NCBI GenBank assembly: GCA_963712595.1
Contig: CAVQIM010000001.1
Span: 744,001-808,000 of the forward strand
DNA: 64,000 nucleotides
Reading direction: 5' to 3'
From: VRUE01 sp963712595
GTDB lineage: Bacteria; Actinomycetota; Thermoleophilia; Solirubrobacterales; 70-9
Shown here: positions 51,655 to 59,746 of the stretch, in pieces
Layout: the number at the start of each line of letters is the position of its first letter
How positions within the stretch are numbered: position 1 is the stretch's first letter
The notes under the pieces: model-generated
What the model was told of the DNA's origin: nothing
What the model saw: the letters and a program-made list of their open reading frames with translations, nothing else
Databases searched by the model: none
Position numbers and translations under genes: made by a program

Positions 51655-52365
51655 CTAAACGGCCGTTGGCCCTCCGTCTGGATGCGACGCGTCCTCGAAC
51701 TCCCGAAACAGCCCCGTGACGACGAAGGCGACCTGCTCGCCGATGTCGACGGCGTTGTCCCCGATCCGCTCGATCGCCCGCGCGGCCAACATCATCGTCA
51801 TCGCCCACTCGCGCTTGTCGGCGTCGTCGCCGATCTCCAGCGCAAGCCGGAAGCACTCGCGGTTGAGGTTGTCGACGACGTCGTCCTGACGCACGAGGTC
51901 GCGCGCCATCTCCACGTCACGGCCCTCGAAGGCGCGCTTGGCCTGGCCGATCAGGGTTCGCGCCTGGCCGCCCATGCTGAGGATCAGCTTCACCATCTCC
52001 CGGTCGGACGGTGGCTCGTTGCCCGTCAGCGGCAGCAGCTTGCAGATGTTCACGCACTGGTCGCCCATCCGCTCGACGTTCTTCAGAACGTGCAGGAGGG
52101 CCGAGATCAGGCGCAGGTCGGTCGCCACCGGCGACTGAGTCGCCAGCAGGGTGATCAGCGCCTGGTGCACCTCGAGGTAGCGGCCGTCGATGCGGTCGTC
52201 GTCGGCGACCACGAGCTGGGCCAGCTCGACGTCCTGGTGCTCGACCGCCTCCATGGTCCGACCCAGCGCCCCGAGGACCAGGTCGAGACCGCCCAGGGCA
52301 CTCGCCTCGAGCTTCTCGAGCTCTTCCTGGTAGTAGACCCTGGTCTGCTCGACCACGGTCCGCAT
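51655..52365 (-). CDS. phoU: Phosphate-specific transport system accessory protein PhoU
   Basis: The 236-residue helical protein contains two PhoU repeats with E/D-rich metal motifs: VVADDDRIDGRYLEVHQALITLLATQ and VRQDDVVDNLNRECFRLALEI, and the VERMGDQCVNICKLL and IERIGDNAVDIGEQV blocks. It represses the Pho response when phosphate is ample and talks to PstB. Its ATG shares a nucleotide with the pstB stop (TGATG). Confidence 0.96.
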   Translation of the reverse strand: MRTVVEQTRVYYQEELEKLEASALGGLDLVLGALGRTMEAVEHQDVELAQLVVADDDRIDGRYLEVHQALITLLATQSPVATDLRLISALLHVLKNVERMGDQCVNICKLLPLTGNEPPSDREMVKLILSMGGQARTLIGQAKRAFEGRDVEMARDLVRQDDVVDNLNRECFRLALEIGDDADKREWAMTMMLAARAIERIGDNAVDIGEQVAFVVTGLFREFEDASHPDGGPTAV

Positions 52366-53270
52366 CACCCGACCTTGCCCGAGACGTAGTCCTCGGTACG
52401 CCGGTCGCCGGGGTTGGTGAAGATCTTCTCGGTGTCGTCGTACTCGACCAGGCGCCCCCAGCGGTTGTCCTCGTCGGCGTCGAGCTCGACCATGAGGAAG
52501 GCGGTGCGGTCGGAGACGCGCGCTGCCTGCTGCATGTTGTGGGTGACGATCACGATCGAGAACTCCTTCTTCAGCTCGATCATCAGGTCCTCGATCTTGC
52601 CGGTCGAGATCGGGTCGAGCGCCGAGCAGGGCTCGTCCATCAGGATCGTGTCGGGCTGCACGGCGATGCAGCGGGCGATGCAGAGGCGCTGCTGCTGTCC
52701 CCCCGAGAGCCCGAAGGCGTTGTCGTCGAGGCGGTCCTTGACCTCCTCCCAGAGCGCCGCCCCCCGCAGCGCACGCTCCACCGTCGCGTCGAGGTCGTCC
52801 TTTTCGCCGAGGATGCGCGGCCCAAAGGCGACGTTGTCGTAGATCGACTTTGGGAAGGGGTTCGGCTTCTGGAAGACCATCCCGATCAGCTTGCGGACCT
52901 GGACCGGGTCGACAGCCGAGCCGTAGAGGTCCTCGCCGTGGTACAGCAACTCGCCCTGCACTTCCGCGTTGGGGATCAGATCGTTCATCCGGTTGAGACA
53001 GCGCAGCAGGGTGCTCTTGCCGCAACCCGACGGCCCGATCAGCGCCGTCACGTCGTTGCGGTGGATGTCCATCGAGATCTGCTTCACCGCGGAGACGCCG
53101 CCGTAGAGAACCTCGACGCCCTTCAGCTCGAAGACCTTCTCTCGCTTGCCGGCTGCGCCGTGCCGGAACTCGCTCGGCCGCACCGCGATTGCTGCCCGTG
53201 CGGCCGCCGCCTCGCGGGTCTCACGCCCGGTCCCGGCTCTGCTCTCGTCCTGTGCCATCCGCTCGCTCAC
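52365..53270 (-). CDS. pstB: Phosphate ABC transporter ATP-binding protein PstB
   Basis: The 301-residue ATPase has the PstB-specific start LKGVEVLYGGVSAVKQISMDIHRNDVTALIGPSGCGKSTLLRCLNRMND, the VFQKPNPFPKSIYDNVAFGPRI Q-loop, LSGGQQQRLCIARCIA, MDEPCSALDPISTGKIEDL and VTHNMQQAARVSD. The first 45 residues are an extra charged segment. It energises PstCA. The GTG start lies 10 nt after pstA. Confidence 0.97.
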   Translation of the reverse strand: MSERMAQDESRAGTGRETREAAAARAAIAVRPSEFRHGAAGKREKVFELKGVEVLYGGVSAVKQISMDIHRNDVTALIGPSGCGKSTLLRCLNRMNDLIPNAEVQGELLYHGEDLYGSAVDPVQVRKLIGMVFQKPNPFPKSIYDNVAFGPRILGEKDDLDATVERALRGAALWEEVKDRLDDNAFGLSGGQQQRLCIARCIAVQPDTILMDEPCSALDPISTGKIEDLMIELKKEFSIVIVTHNMQQAARVSDRTAFLMVELDADEDNRWGRLVEYDDTEKIFTNPGDRRTEDYVSGKVG

Positions 53271-53280
53271 CCTAGCCCAC

Positions 53281-54222
53281 CTACCATCTCTGCTCGTAAC
53301 GATTTCGTAGCCAGATCGCGAAGGAGTTCATCGCCAGCAGGACGACTAGCATCACGATGATCCCTGCAAAAGCGAGCGTCTGGAACTCCTCTTGCGGGCG
53401 CAGCGCATAGTTGAAGATCTGCACCGGCATCGCCGAGTAGCCGTCGGGCGAGAACGGCGTCGGGTCGAAGGTGATGAAGACGGTCGCTCCGACCAGAAGC
53501 AGTGGCGCCGTCTCGCCGAGCGCCCTCGACACGGCAAGGATCACGCCCGTTGCTATTCCCGGGATCGAAGCTGGCAGCACTTGCCGGCGAATCGTCTGCC
53601 ACCTGGTGGCGCCGAGTGCGAGCGAGCCCTGGCGGATCGAGTCCGGCACTGCCCGGATCGCCTCTCGCGCGGCGATGATCACCATCGGCAGCACCAGTAG
53701 CGCCAGCGTCATCGAGCCAGCGGCGAGGATGAAGCCAAGATCGAGCGGGCCTCGCACGATGAAGGCGAGCCCGAGGATGCCGTAGATGATCGAGGGAACG
53801 GCGGCGAGGTTCTGGATGTTGAGCTCGATCAGCCGGTTCCACCAGCGCGAGCTGTCGGCGTACTCCTCCAAGTAGAGGGCGGCACCAACGCCGACCGGGA
53901 CGACGATGAGGATCACCCCGGCAATCAGCTCGAGTGAGCCGATGATCGCGGGGCGGAAGCCGGCTTTGTCGGGAAACGCGGTTGAAGGGGGGTTGGTGAA
54001 GAGGTCGGGGCTGAGGGCAGAGGAGCCCTTGGCGAAGGCCTGGGCGAGCAGGGAGATGAGGCCGATCAGGGCTATGAGGACCGCCAGCAGGAGCAGCGCG
54101 GCAAAGACCGCATTGCGGATCACATCGCCGCGCGGCTGGTCGCGCAGCATCGCCAGCGTCGTCGCCCGGGCACCGGCCACGGGGAGGCGACTGCGCGGCG
54201 CTGCGGCCTCCGGGCCGACCAT
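53281..54222 (-). CDS. pstA: Phosphate ABC transporter permease PstA
   Basis: The 313-residue membrane protein has six helices and the EAA coupling region (AIRAVPDSIRQGSLALGATRWQTIRRQVLPASIPGI), and GVGAALYLEEYAD at the conserved PstA position. It forms the channel with PstC. Its ATG shares one nucleotide with the pstC stop. Confidence 0.95.
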   Translation of the reverse strand: MVGPEAAAPRSRLPVAGARATTLAMLRDQPRGDVIRNAVFAALLLLAVLIALIGLISLLAQAFAKGSSALSPDLFTNPPSTAFPDKAGFRPAIIGSLELIAGVILIVVPVGVGAALYLEEYADSSRWWNRLIELNIQNLAAVPSIIYGILGLAFIVRGPLDLGFILAAGSMTLALLVLPMVIIAAREAIRAVPDSIRQGSLALGATRWQTIRRQVLPASIPGIATGVILAVSRALGETAPLLLVGATVFITFDPTPFSPDGYSAMPVQIFNYALRPQEEFQTLAFAGIIVMLVVLLAMNSFAIWLRNRYEQRW

Positions 54223-55166
54223 CAGTCGTAGACCTCCCGGAACCTGCGGACGAGCCTGATGCTGATCACGTTCATCACCAGCGTCATCGCGAAGAGCACC
54301 GTGCCGACGGCGAAGACCGACTTGTAGTCGATCGAGCCGGTGGGGATGTCGCCGGTGGCGGTGACCGCGATGTAGGAGGTCATCGCCTGAATCGATTCGA
54401 CCGGGTTGAGGGTGGCGTGGGGATTCGAGCCGCCCGCAATGACGACGATCATCGTCTCGCCCACAGCGCGCGAGATGGCGAGCACGATCGAGGCGACGAT
54501 GCCGGAGAGCGCTGCGGGGAAAACGACCCCGGTCGCCACCTTTGCCTTGGTCGCGCCGAGCGCGTAGGCACCTTCGCGCAGCCCGCGCGGCACAGCCGTC
54601 ATCGCGTCATCGGAGAGCGAGGCGATGATCGGCACGACCATCAAGCCGATTCCCAGGCTGGCCGCAAGCGCCATGAAGGGCTTGCCCTCCGCCCCGCCCA
54701 GGAAGCCGCCGGGCCACAGTGGCTGGATCAGCTCGGGCAGGATGAAGGTGAGTGCAAAGAGGCCGATCGCCACCGTGGGGATGCCGGCGAGTATCTCGAG
54801 CACCGGCTTCACCGTCTTGCGCACCCGCCGGGGCGCGTACTCGCTCAGGTAGATCGCCGACCCAAGCCCGACCGGGATCGCAAACAGCATCGCCCAAAGG
54901 GTGACGTTGAGGGTGCCCATCACGATCGCTAGAACGCCGAAGCTGGGGGGCTCGAACTGAGGCGTCCAATCGAAGGTGAAGAAGAATTCACTCGCTGGGA
55001 CGATCTTGAAGAAGCCGATAGTCGGGCCGATCAGCGAGATTACGATCGCCGTGGTCGTGAGGATTGAGAGCACGCCGCAGAGAGCGAGGACGCCCTGGAT
55101 CGCCTTCTCTCCGTAACGGTTGCGGGACGCCCGAAGCCGGCGAGGGGGTTCCCCCGCCGGCTTCAT
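54222..55166 (-). CDS. pstC: Phosphate ABC transporter permease PstC
   Basis: The 314-residue membrane protein has six helices, PVGLGSAIYLSEYAPRRVR, the ILAGIPTVAIGLFAL segment and the EAA region (DDAMTAVPRGLREGAYALGATKAKVATGVVFPAALSGI). The ATG at 55166 is preferred over a TTG at 55193. It pairs with PstA. Confidence 0.95.
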   Translation of the reverse strand: MKPAGEPPRRLRASRNRYGEKAIQGVLALCGVLSILTTTAIVISLIGPTIGFFKIVPASEFFFTFDWTPQFEPPSFGVLAIVMGTLNVTLWAMLFAIPVGLGSAIYLSEYAPRRVRKTVKPVLEILAGIPTVAIGLFALTFILPELIQPLWPGGFLGGAEGKPFMALAASLGIGLMVVPIIASLSDDAMTAVPRGLREGAYALGATKAKVATGVVFPAALSGIVASIVLAISRAVGETMIVVIAGGSNPHATLNPVESIQAMTSYIAVTATGDIPTGSIDYKSVFAVGTVLFAMTLVMNVISIRLVRRFREVYD

Positions 55167-55199
55167 CGATCCACTTGTGCTGCTTAGAGCCAACGAAAT

Positions 55200-56159
55200 C
55201 TAGGCGCCGGCCTTCGTCGCAGCCGTTTCCGATACTTCGAGCTGCTCTTCGGTCAGCGGGATGAAGCCGACCGATTCGGCTACTCCCGTCGCGTTTTCGA
55301 GGTAGTACTCGACGAACGCCTTCACCTCGGGCTTCTTCAGCGCCGCGTCGCTCGGGTAGACGAACAGCGGCCGGCTGAGCGGCGTGTAGGTGCCGTCCTG
55401 GGCGCTTTCGACAGACGGCCCGACGCAGCCCTTGCCGCCGTCGACTTCCAGCGCTTTCAATTTGCCTTCGTTCTCGGTGTAGTAGGAGAAGCCGGCGTAG
55501 CCCATCCCACCGGGCGAGCCCTCGACGCCGGTGACGGTGGCGTTGTCGTTCTCGCCGACGTTGTTGTAGTCCTTGCGAGTAGCACCCTCTTCGCCGTTGA
55601 TTTCATCGGTGAAGTAGTCGAAGGTGCCGGAGTCGGTGCCGGGACCGTACAGAGAGAGCGTCTCGTCGAATTCCTCTTTCAACCCCGGGATTTCATCCCA
55701 GTTGGAGATATTCGAGTCGGGGCCCCAGACGGCGTTCAGCTGGTCGACCGTGAGGCAGCTGACCGGGTTTTCGTTGTTGATCATCACCGTCAGCGCGTCG
55801 GTGGCGACGTGGACGTCCTCGTAGCCGATGCCTTCCTTCTTGCAGGTCGCGGCCTCTTCGGGCTCGATTTCGCGCGAGGCGTCGCTGATGTCGGTCTCGC
55901 CGACGCAGAATTTTTCGAAGCCGCCGCCGGTGCCGGAGGTGCCGACCGTCACTTTGACGCCGGGATTTTCGGTCTGGAACTGCTCGGCGATCGCTTCGGT
56001 GAGCGGTGCAACTGTGCTCGAGCCGTCGATGCGGATCGTCCCCGAAAGGTCTTCGCCCCCGCTCCCGGTCGCATCGTCGTCGCTGCTGCCACAGGCCGCG
56101 ACGCCGACCGCCAGGACGGCAGCCGAGGCGACGACCGCCAGCCTTCTAGAGCTAATCAC
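55200..56159 (-). CDS. pstS: Phosphate-binding lipoprotein PstS
   Basis: The 319-residue protein has a lipoprotein signal peptide (RLAVVASAAVLAVGVAAC) and the phosphate-site elements IDGSSTVAPLTEAIAEQF, TVGTSGTGGGFEKFC, ISDASREI and GPGTDSGTFDYFTDEI. It captures phosphate outside the membrane for PstCAB. AAGGAG precedes GTG 56159. Four PHO-like 11-nt units lie upstream (56241-56284). Confidence 0.96.
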   Translation of the reverse strand: MISSRRLAVVASAAVLAVGVAACGSSDDDATGSGGEDLSGTIRIDGSSTVAPLTEAIAEQFQTENPGVKVTVGTSGTGGGFEKFCVGETDISDASREIEPEEAATCKKEGIGYEDVHVATDALTVMINNENPVSCLTVDQLNAVWGPDSNISNWDEIPGLKEEFDETLSLYGPGTDSGTFDYFTDEINGEEGATRKDYNNVGENDNATVTGVEGSPGGMGYAGFSYYTENEGKLKALEVDGGKGCVGPSVESAQDGTYTPLSRPLFVYPSDAALKKPEVKAFVEYYLENATGVAESVGFIPLTEEQLEVSETAATKAGA

Positions 56160-56240
56160 TCTGTCTCCTTCTCGTTCGTTCACTCCGGTTGACCGGCCCG
56201 GAGGCCGCTGACAGCGCGAGACTCTCAATGCCCCCTCCGC

Positions 56241-56284
56241 AGCTTGTTACCTGGCTGTATCGAGGATGTGAAAAAGATGTAAAA
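56241..56284 (-). promoter_or_regulatory. PHO-box-like array upstream of pstS
   Basis: On the minus strand units TTTTACA, TTTCACA, CGATACA and GGTAACA follow every 11 nt. It stands about 80 nt before pstS, in the expected place for PhoP activation in phosphate starvation. Confidence 0.75.
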
Positions 56285-56305
56285 GCCCTGGCGGAGATGG
56301 ATAGC

Positions 56306-56635
56306 TCAGCCGTCGGGAGAGAAGCGATAGCCGATCCCGCTGTGCGTGTGGATCAGGCTCAGGCCAGGCAGAGCCTCGCCCAGCTTCGAGCGCAGGCGGC
56401 TGACGTAGACGTCGACAGAGCGATCGTCGTGACGGGGCCGTCGCCCCCAAACCTCGGTGTAGAGCTCCTCGCGGGTGAGGATCCGCTGCGGGTGAGCCGC
56501 CAAGATCGAGAGCAGCTGCAGCTCCCGCATCGTCAGGCTGAGCGGCCGGCCGTCGACGAGGGCAGCGTGCTCCTGCGGCCTGATCTCGAGGCGGCTTGCC
56601 AGCTGCTGCGGAGCCCTGCCGTTCTCGCCTGACAT
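56306..56635 (-). CDS. OmpR/PhoB-type winged-helix protein without a receiver
   Basis: The 109-residue protein is only a Trans_reg_C DNA-binding domain: LSLTMRELQLLSILAAHPQRILTREELYTEVWG, then DDRSVDVYVSRLRSKLGEALPGLSLIHTHSGIGYRF. The phospho-receiver is absent, so its activity is not set by direct phosphorylation. It has its own PHO-like array (56666-56709) and sits between pstS and a full response regulator. Confidence 0.9.
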   Translation of the reverse strand: MSGENGRAPQQLASRLEIRPQEHAALVDGRPLSLTMRELQLLSILAAHPQRILTREELYTEVWGRRPRHDDRSVDVYVSRLRSKLGEALPGLSLIHTHSGIGYRFSPDG

Positions 56636-56665
56636 GATCGCCGATCATGGCGGCGAGCTTCGACG

Positions 56666-56709
56666 CAGCGGTTACCCGGCCGTAAAGCAGTTGTGAACGG
56701 CTTGTGAAG
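56666..56709 (-). promoter_or_regulatory. PHO-box-like array upstream of the receiverless regulator
   Basis: On the minus strand CTTCACA, GTTCACA, CTTTACG and GGTAACC follow every 11 nt, ending about 30 nt before the gene. Confidence 0.75.
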
Positions 56710-56721
56710 CAGGAGCGGCGC

Positions 56722-57510
56722 TCAGGCGGCCGTGATGGCCTCGACCGGCGCCTCGACAGCGGGCTCCGCTGGCTCGACCGGGGCCAGCGCCGCCTCGGTC
56801 CCGGCCAGCGGCTCGGGGTCGAAGCGATAGCCGACACCGAAGTGCGTGTGGATATAGCTCCAGCCGGGCGAGCGCTTCTCCAGCTTCTGCCGTAGCTTGC
56901 GGATGAAGACGTCCACCGAGCGGTCGCCGTGCGCCATCGCGTAGCCCCAGACCCGCTGGTAGATCGCCTCGCGCTCGAGCACCTGGCCCTTGGCGTCGGC
57001 CAGCAGCTGCAACAGCTCGAACTCGCGCCTGGTCAAATCGAGGCTGCCGTCCCCGACGAAGGCCTGGAACTGGTCGGAGCGAATCTCCAGCTCGCCGGCG
57101 ACGAGCGGGCCGACCTCGGCGCCGGCGCGGCTGCGGCGGCGGCGGCGTGACACCGCCTCGATCCGAGCCATTACCTCCTCCGGGTGACAGGGCTTGCCGA
57201 TCCAGTCGTCAACGCCCAACCGCAGGCCCCGCACCCGCTGGGCAACCGTCGAGCGACCGGTGCAGACGACGACGCCGAGGTCCGGCAGCATCCCGCAGAC
57301 CCGCTCGAGGTAGGCCCAGGCATCGTCGCCGAGAACCGCGAGATCGATCAGCAGCCCATTCAGCTTCATCGCAACGAGCTCCTCAGGAGGAATCGCGCTG
57401 GTCAGAACGCGCTGCTGCCACCCTGCCGCCTCGGTTCGCTTCGACAGCACGGTCACGAAGCCGCTGTCGTCGTCGATTACCGCGAGCCGGATGGTCTGCT
57501 GTGAGTTCAA
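56722..57510 (-). CDS. OmpR/PhoB-family response regulator
   Basis: The 262-residue protein has a receiver domain (VIDDD at the acidic pocket, phosphoacceptor Asp in GLLIDLAVLGDDAW, Lys in WIGKPCHPEE) and a winged helix (LDLTRREFELLQLLADAKGQVLEREAIYQRVWG ... DRSVDVFIRKLRQKLEKR). An Ala/Glu/Pro tail follows. It is the likely regulator of the pst region. No histidine kinase gene is next to it. The start appears to be TTG, and TACAAT at 57564-57569 is a good -10. Confidence 0.92.
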   Translation of the reverse strand: MNSQQTIRLAVIDDDSGFVTVLSKRTEAAGWQQRVLTSAIPPEELVAMKLNGLLIDLAVLGDDAWAYLERVCGMLPDLGVVVCTGRSTVAQRVRGLRLGVDDWIGKPCHPEEVMARIEAVSRRRRRSRAGAEVGPLVAGELEIRSDQFQAFVGDGSLDLTRREFELLQLLADAKGQVLEREAIYQRVWGYAMAHGDRSVDVFIRKLRQKLEKRSPGWSYIHTHFGVGYRFDPEPLAGTEAALAPVEPAEPAVEAPVEAITAA

Positions 57511-57563
57511 GTGGCGGCGCAGTCGGTGGCGAGGTGGAGTGCCCGTCGCATTGAGACGGCTCG

Positions 57564-57569
57564 ATTGTA
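57564..57569 (-). promoter_or_regulatory. -10 box for the response regulator gene
   Basis: TACAAT on the minus strand, about 55 nt before the start, in a stretch of lower GC content. Confidence 0.5.
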
Positions 57570-57608
57570 TGCATCGGCGACGGCGTCGGAGGGGCAGAAA
57601 TCCCCTGC

Positions 57609-57630
57609 GTTCACAGGAATTTCACAGCTC
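57609..57630 (+). promoter_or_regulatory. PHO-box-like direct repeat in the regulator upstream region
   Basis: GTTCACA and TTTCACA are spaced by 11 nt on the plus strand. It could serve the plus-strand small RNA candidate, or act upstream of the response regulator on the other strand. Confidence 0.6.
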
Positions 57631-57639
57631 AGGCGACAA

Positions 57640-57808
57640 GTGCCTGCTTTTTCCGGCCTTTTCTGCTGGCGGTGCCTGGCGCCGAGCCGGCCGAAGCTTC
57701 TCTGAATGTTCACCACACGCCACCGCTGCGCCGGCAGACTTCAAGCCTCACGAGACTCCTCTCTCGTCACCGCGAACGGCCCACTGCCCCGGGCCGTTCG
57801 CTTTTTTT
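57640..57808 (+). ncRNA. Candidate small RNA ending at an intrinsic terminator
   Basis: No convincing protein frame precedes the terminator on this strand. The region holds a hairpin ACGAGA-CTCCTC-TCTCGT (about 57750-57767) and then the terminator. With the PHO-like repeat just upstream this fits a phosphate-responsive sRNA. The 5' end is a guess. Confidence 0.4.
57772..57808 (+). terminator. Strong intrinsic terminator (hairpin plus T7)
   Basis: GCGAACGGCCC pairs with GGGCCGTTCGC over 11 bp around an 8-nt loop, followed by seven T. It is the only classical T-run terminator I noticed, yet no gene on the plus strand ends before it. Confidence 0.85.
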
Positions 57809-57836
57809 CAGGCCGCTTGCCGGGGACCGCGTGCGC

Positions 57837-57842
57837 TAGATT
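57837..57842 (+). promoter_or_regulatory. -10 box for the small membrane protein gene
   Basis: TAGATT stands 7 nt before the GTG at 57850. It lies just after the terminator, so the gene has its own leaderless promoter. Confidence 0.6.
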
Positions 57843-57849
57843 GGCGGAC

Positions 57850-58107
57850 GTGAAGGCACCCTCGCGCCAAACGCAGCTCGCAGCGGCCATCTTCTCGGTT
57901 TTGCTCTCGCTGCTTCTGGCCGTGCCAGTTGCGCTCGCCGACAACGGCGTCGGCCTGGCGGGCCCGACCGACGACAAGACGGTCACCTTCTTCTGCTTCG
58001 GCGTGATCGGCTTCTTCGCCATCCTCGTGATCGTGCTTTCCCTCGTCCAGGGAAAGCTCGAGAAGCGCAAGGAACAGCGCCGCTACGACCTAGAGCGCTT
58101 CGGCTGA
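57850..58107 (+). CDS. Small exported/membrane protein
   Basis: The 85-residue protein has an N-terminal signal or anchor (LAAAIFSVLLSLLLAVPVALA), a short outside loop (DNGVGLAGPTDDKTVTF), a second helix (FCFGVIGFFAILVIVLSLV) and a basic cytoplasmic tail (GKLEKRKEQRRYDLERFG). No family is recognised. The GTG fits the TAGATT box. Confidence 0.7.
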   Translation: MKAPSRQTQLAAAIFSVLLSLLLAVPVALADNGVGLAGPTDDKTVTFFCFGVIGFFAILVIVLSLVQGKLEKRKEQRRYDLERFG

Positions 58108-58175
58108 CGGCCCGCTGAGGCTGCCAGGCGGCGTCCTCGGCGCTTGCCTGACGACCTCACTGCCTGGTCAAGGGG

Positions 58176-59021
58176 TTAGTCGAGCCGGAAGCCGCTGAGC
58201 AGGCGTTTCTCGGTCTCGCCCTCGATCTTGGCGACGACTTCCACTCGACCCTCGAGCGGGGTGCCGCGGATCTTCGTCGCCAGCAGATCGTCGACCTGGA
58301 ATATCCCGGCCGAGTTGTTCAGCTCGATCTCGATCCGCACCGGCCGCGTCTCCCCCACCTCGATCCGCACCTCGTCTACGGCAGCAGCGGAAATCGAGTG
58401 GATCCCCTCCTGCCCCGCTTCGATTGGCAGCCGCGTCCGCCCCTGAGCCATGTCCAGCGCATCGGCAACCCGCACCACCCCCGCCTCGAGCGTGTAGGGC
58501 TCCCCCCTCCGTCTGTGCCCAATGATCGCGTGCAGAATCTCGGAGGCGAGGATCGTCCGCTCCGGCTGGCGATAGCAGTCGGCAAGCAGCCGCTCCAGCG
58601 CGCCATTGGCGAGAAAGAGGCTGTACTCCTCGTGATCGGCCCTATGGATCGACATTCCGACGTCGTGCAGCAGGGCTCCCCCAGCAACCACCACCTCCGC
58701 GTCGCGCGCCGACATCCCGTGGTCGCTGACCATCGCTGGCTCAACTCCAGCCTTCACCAGCAGCCGCAGCAACCTCAGCGCGATGTTGAGCACGATCTGC
58801 ATGTGGACCCAGGAGTGGTCCGACATTCCCAGGCGTTCGGCGTGGACCTGAGTCATGTACCACCAGGCCCGAACTTGCTCGTCCCCATTGACCGCCTCGA
58901 GAAACCTCTCCAGCTTGCGATTGCCGCGGGTCGGCACCCGCACCCGCGCCTCAGCAATCGCCTCCTTTGGAGGCTTTCGCTTCGGTCCCTTCGGATCCGG
59001 CGTCGGTACTGCCTCGCTCAT
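58176..59021 (-). CDS. HD-domain phosphohydrolase
   Basis: The 281-residue protein has the metal-binding HD motif: His in SDHSWVHMQIV, HDVG in GGALLHDVGMSIHRADH, and Asp in VVRVADALDMAQGR. Such proteins hydrolyse nucleotides or cyclic nucleotides. The C-terminal about 90 residues (beta-rich, RIEIELNNSAGIFQVDDLL) are separate. The ATG at 59021 follows TTACGAT. A family 2 structured element abuts the promoter. Confidence 0.87.
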   Translation of the reverse strand: MSEAVPTPDPKGPKRKPPKEAIAEARVRVPTRGNRKLERFLEAVNGDEQVRAWWYMTQVHAERLGMSDHSWVHMQIVLNIALRLLRLLVKAGVEPAMVSDHGMSARDAEVVVAGGALLHDVGMSIHRADHEEYSLFLANGALERLLADCYRQPERTILASEILHAIIGHRRRGEPYTLEAGVVRVADALDMAQGRTRLPIEAGQEGIHSISAAAVDEVRIEVGETRPVRIEIELNNSAGIFQVDDLLATKIRGTPLEGRVEVVAKIEGETEKRLLSGFRLD

Positions 59022-59036
59022 CGACCCCGATCGTAA

Positions 59037-59153
59037 GGAAGGGGTCGGGCGCCGCTCCCCGCGGCTTGTACTTTTTGGCACCTGACCCCTCAGCGAGAGC
59101 CGCCCTCCTTAGAGGCCAAAAAGTCGAGCGGGGAGTGGTGCCCGACCCCTTCC
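59037..59153. repeat. Structured intergenic element, family 2, copy 2
   Basis: Arms 59037-59061 and 59129-59153 pair at 23 of 25 positions, and both mismatches would be G-U in RNA of one strand. The inner part, including the ACTTTTTGGC / GCCAAAAAGT stem, the CTCTCGCTGA loop (as complement) and the TACAAGCCG flank, matches the copy at 17360-17472 in reverse orientation. Confidence 0.75.
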
Positions 59154-59171
59154 CTCACAAGCCTTCGACGA

Positions 59172-59600
59172 TCAACCGCAGATAGGCCACGGGCTGGAGC
59201 CCGATTGGGAGTAGAGCAAGGCGGCGCGATAGTCCTGCTCCGACTCTGAAGCTGCCGCAGGATCACCGGAGCCGCCCATCGATTCCCAGGTGCCGTAGTC
59301 GAACTGGTACTTGCCTCGGTAGCTGCCGTCTGACGAGACGGCTGTGGGGTCGCCGCCGGACTCGCAGGACGCAATCGCGTCGAGGGTTTCGAGAGAAACT
59401 CCGCCCGGCAAGGTTGCGTAGAGCTGGCGGCGTTCGCGGCGGAGCTTTGCCTTCTGAGCCGCTTCGAGCTTCGCAACGGTGATGTGGATCGTGTGCTTGA
59501 ACTGCCGGGCCGGTCGGTCGAGGACACTCGCCGAGGCGCCAACTGGAAGAACGAAACACAGGATCAGGAATGAGATGAAATATGTGCGTTTTGTGAGCAA
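59172..59600 (-). CDS. Rpf-like transglycosylase (resuscitation-promoting-factor domain)
   Basis: The 142-residue secreted protein has a signal peptide (TYFISFLILCFVLPVGASA) and the domain LDAIASCESGGDPTAVSSDGSYRGKYQFDYGTWESMGGSGDP ... ALLYSQSGSSPWPICG. The catalytic Glu is in SCESGG, and the two Cys match the Rpf disulfide. It should cut peptidoglycan to help regrowth. Confidence 0.9.
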   Translation of the reverse strand: MLTKRTYFISFLILCFVLPVGASASVLDRPARQFKHTIHITVAKLEAAQKAKLRRERRQLYATLPGGVSLETLDAIASCESGGDPTAVSSDGSYRGKYQFDYGTWESMGGSGDPAAASESEQDYRAALLYSQSGSSPWPICG

Positions 59601-59746
59601 GCGCGGGACCGTGCCGGTATTTGCGGCGTCGGGAGGTGATCGCGCTCACACAAGTCGAGCTGCTTGTGGCGTTTGATGCTTTCTCAGGCACGAATCGCTG
59701 AGCTTGGTTTGAGGCTATGCAGCGGATCGTGCAGAGCTGCGCTGGC

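Noticed and set aside
58108..58175. Further copy of the family 1 element between convergent genes
   Set aside because: It shares only GCGTCCTCGG and a weak CCAGGC/GCCTGG pairing. The rest does not fit.
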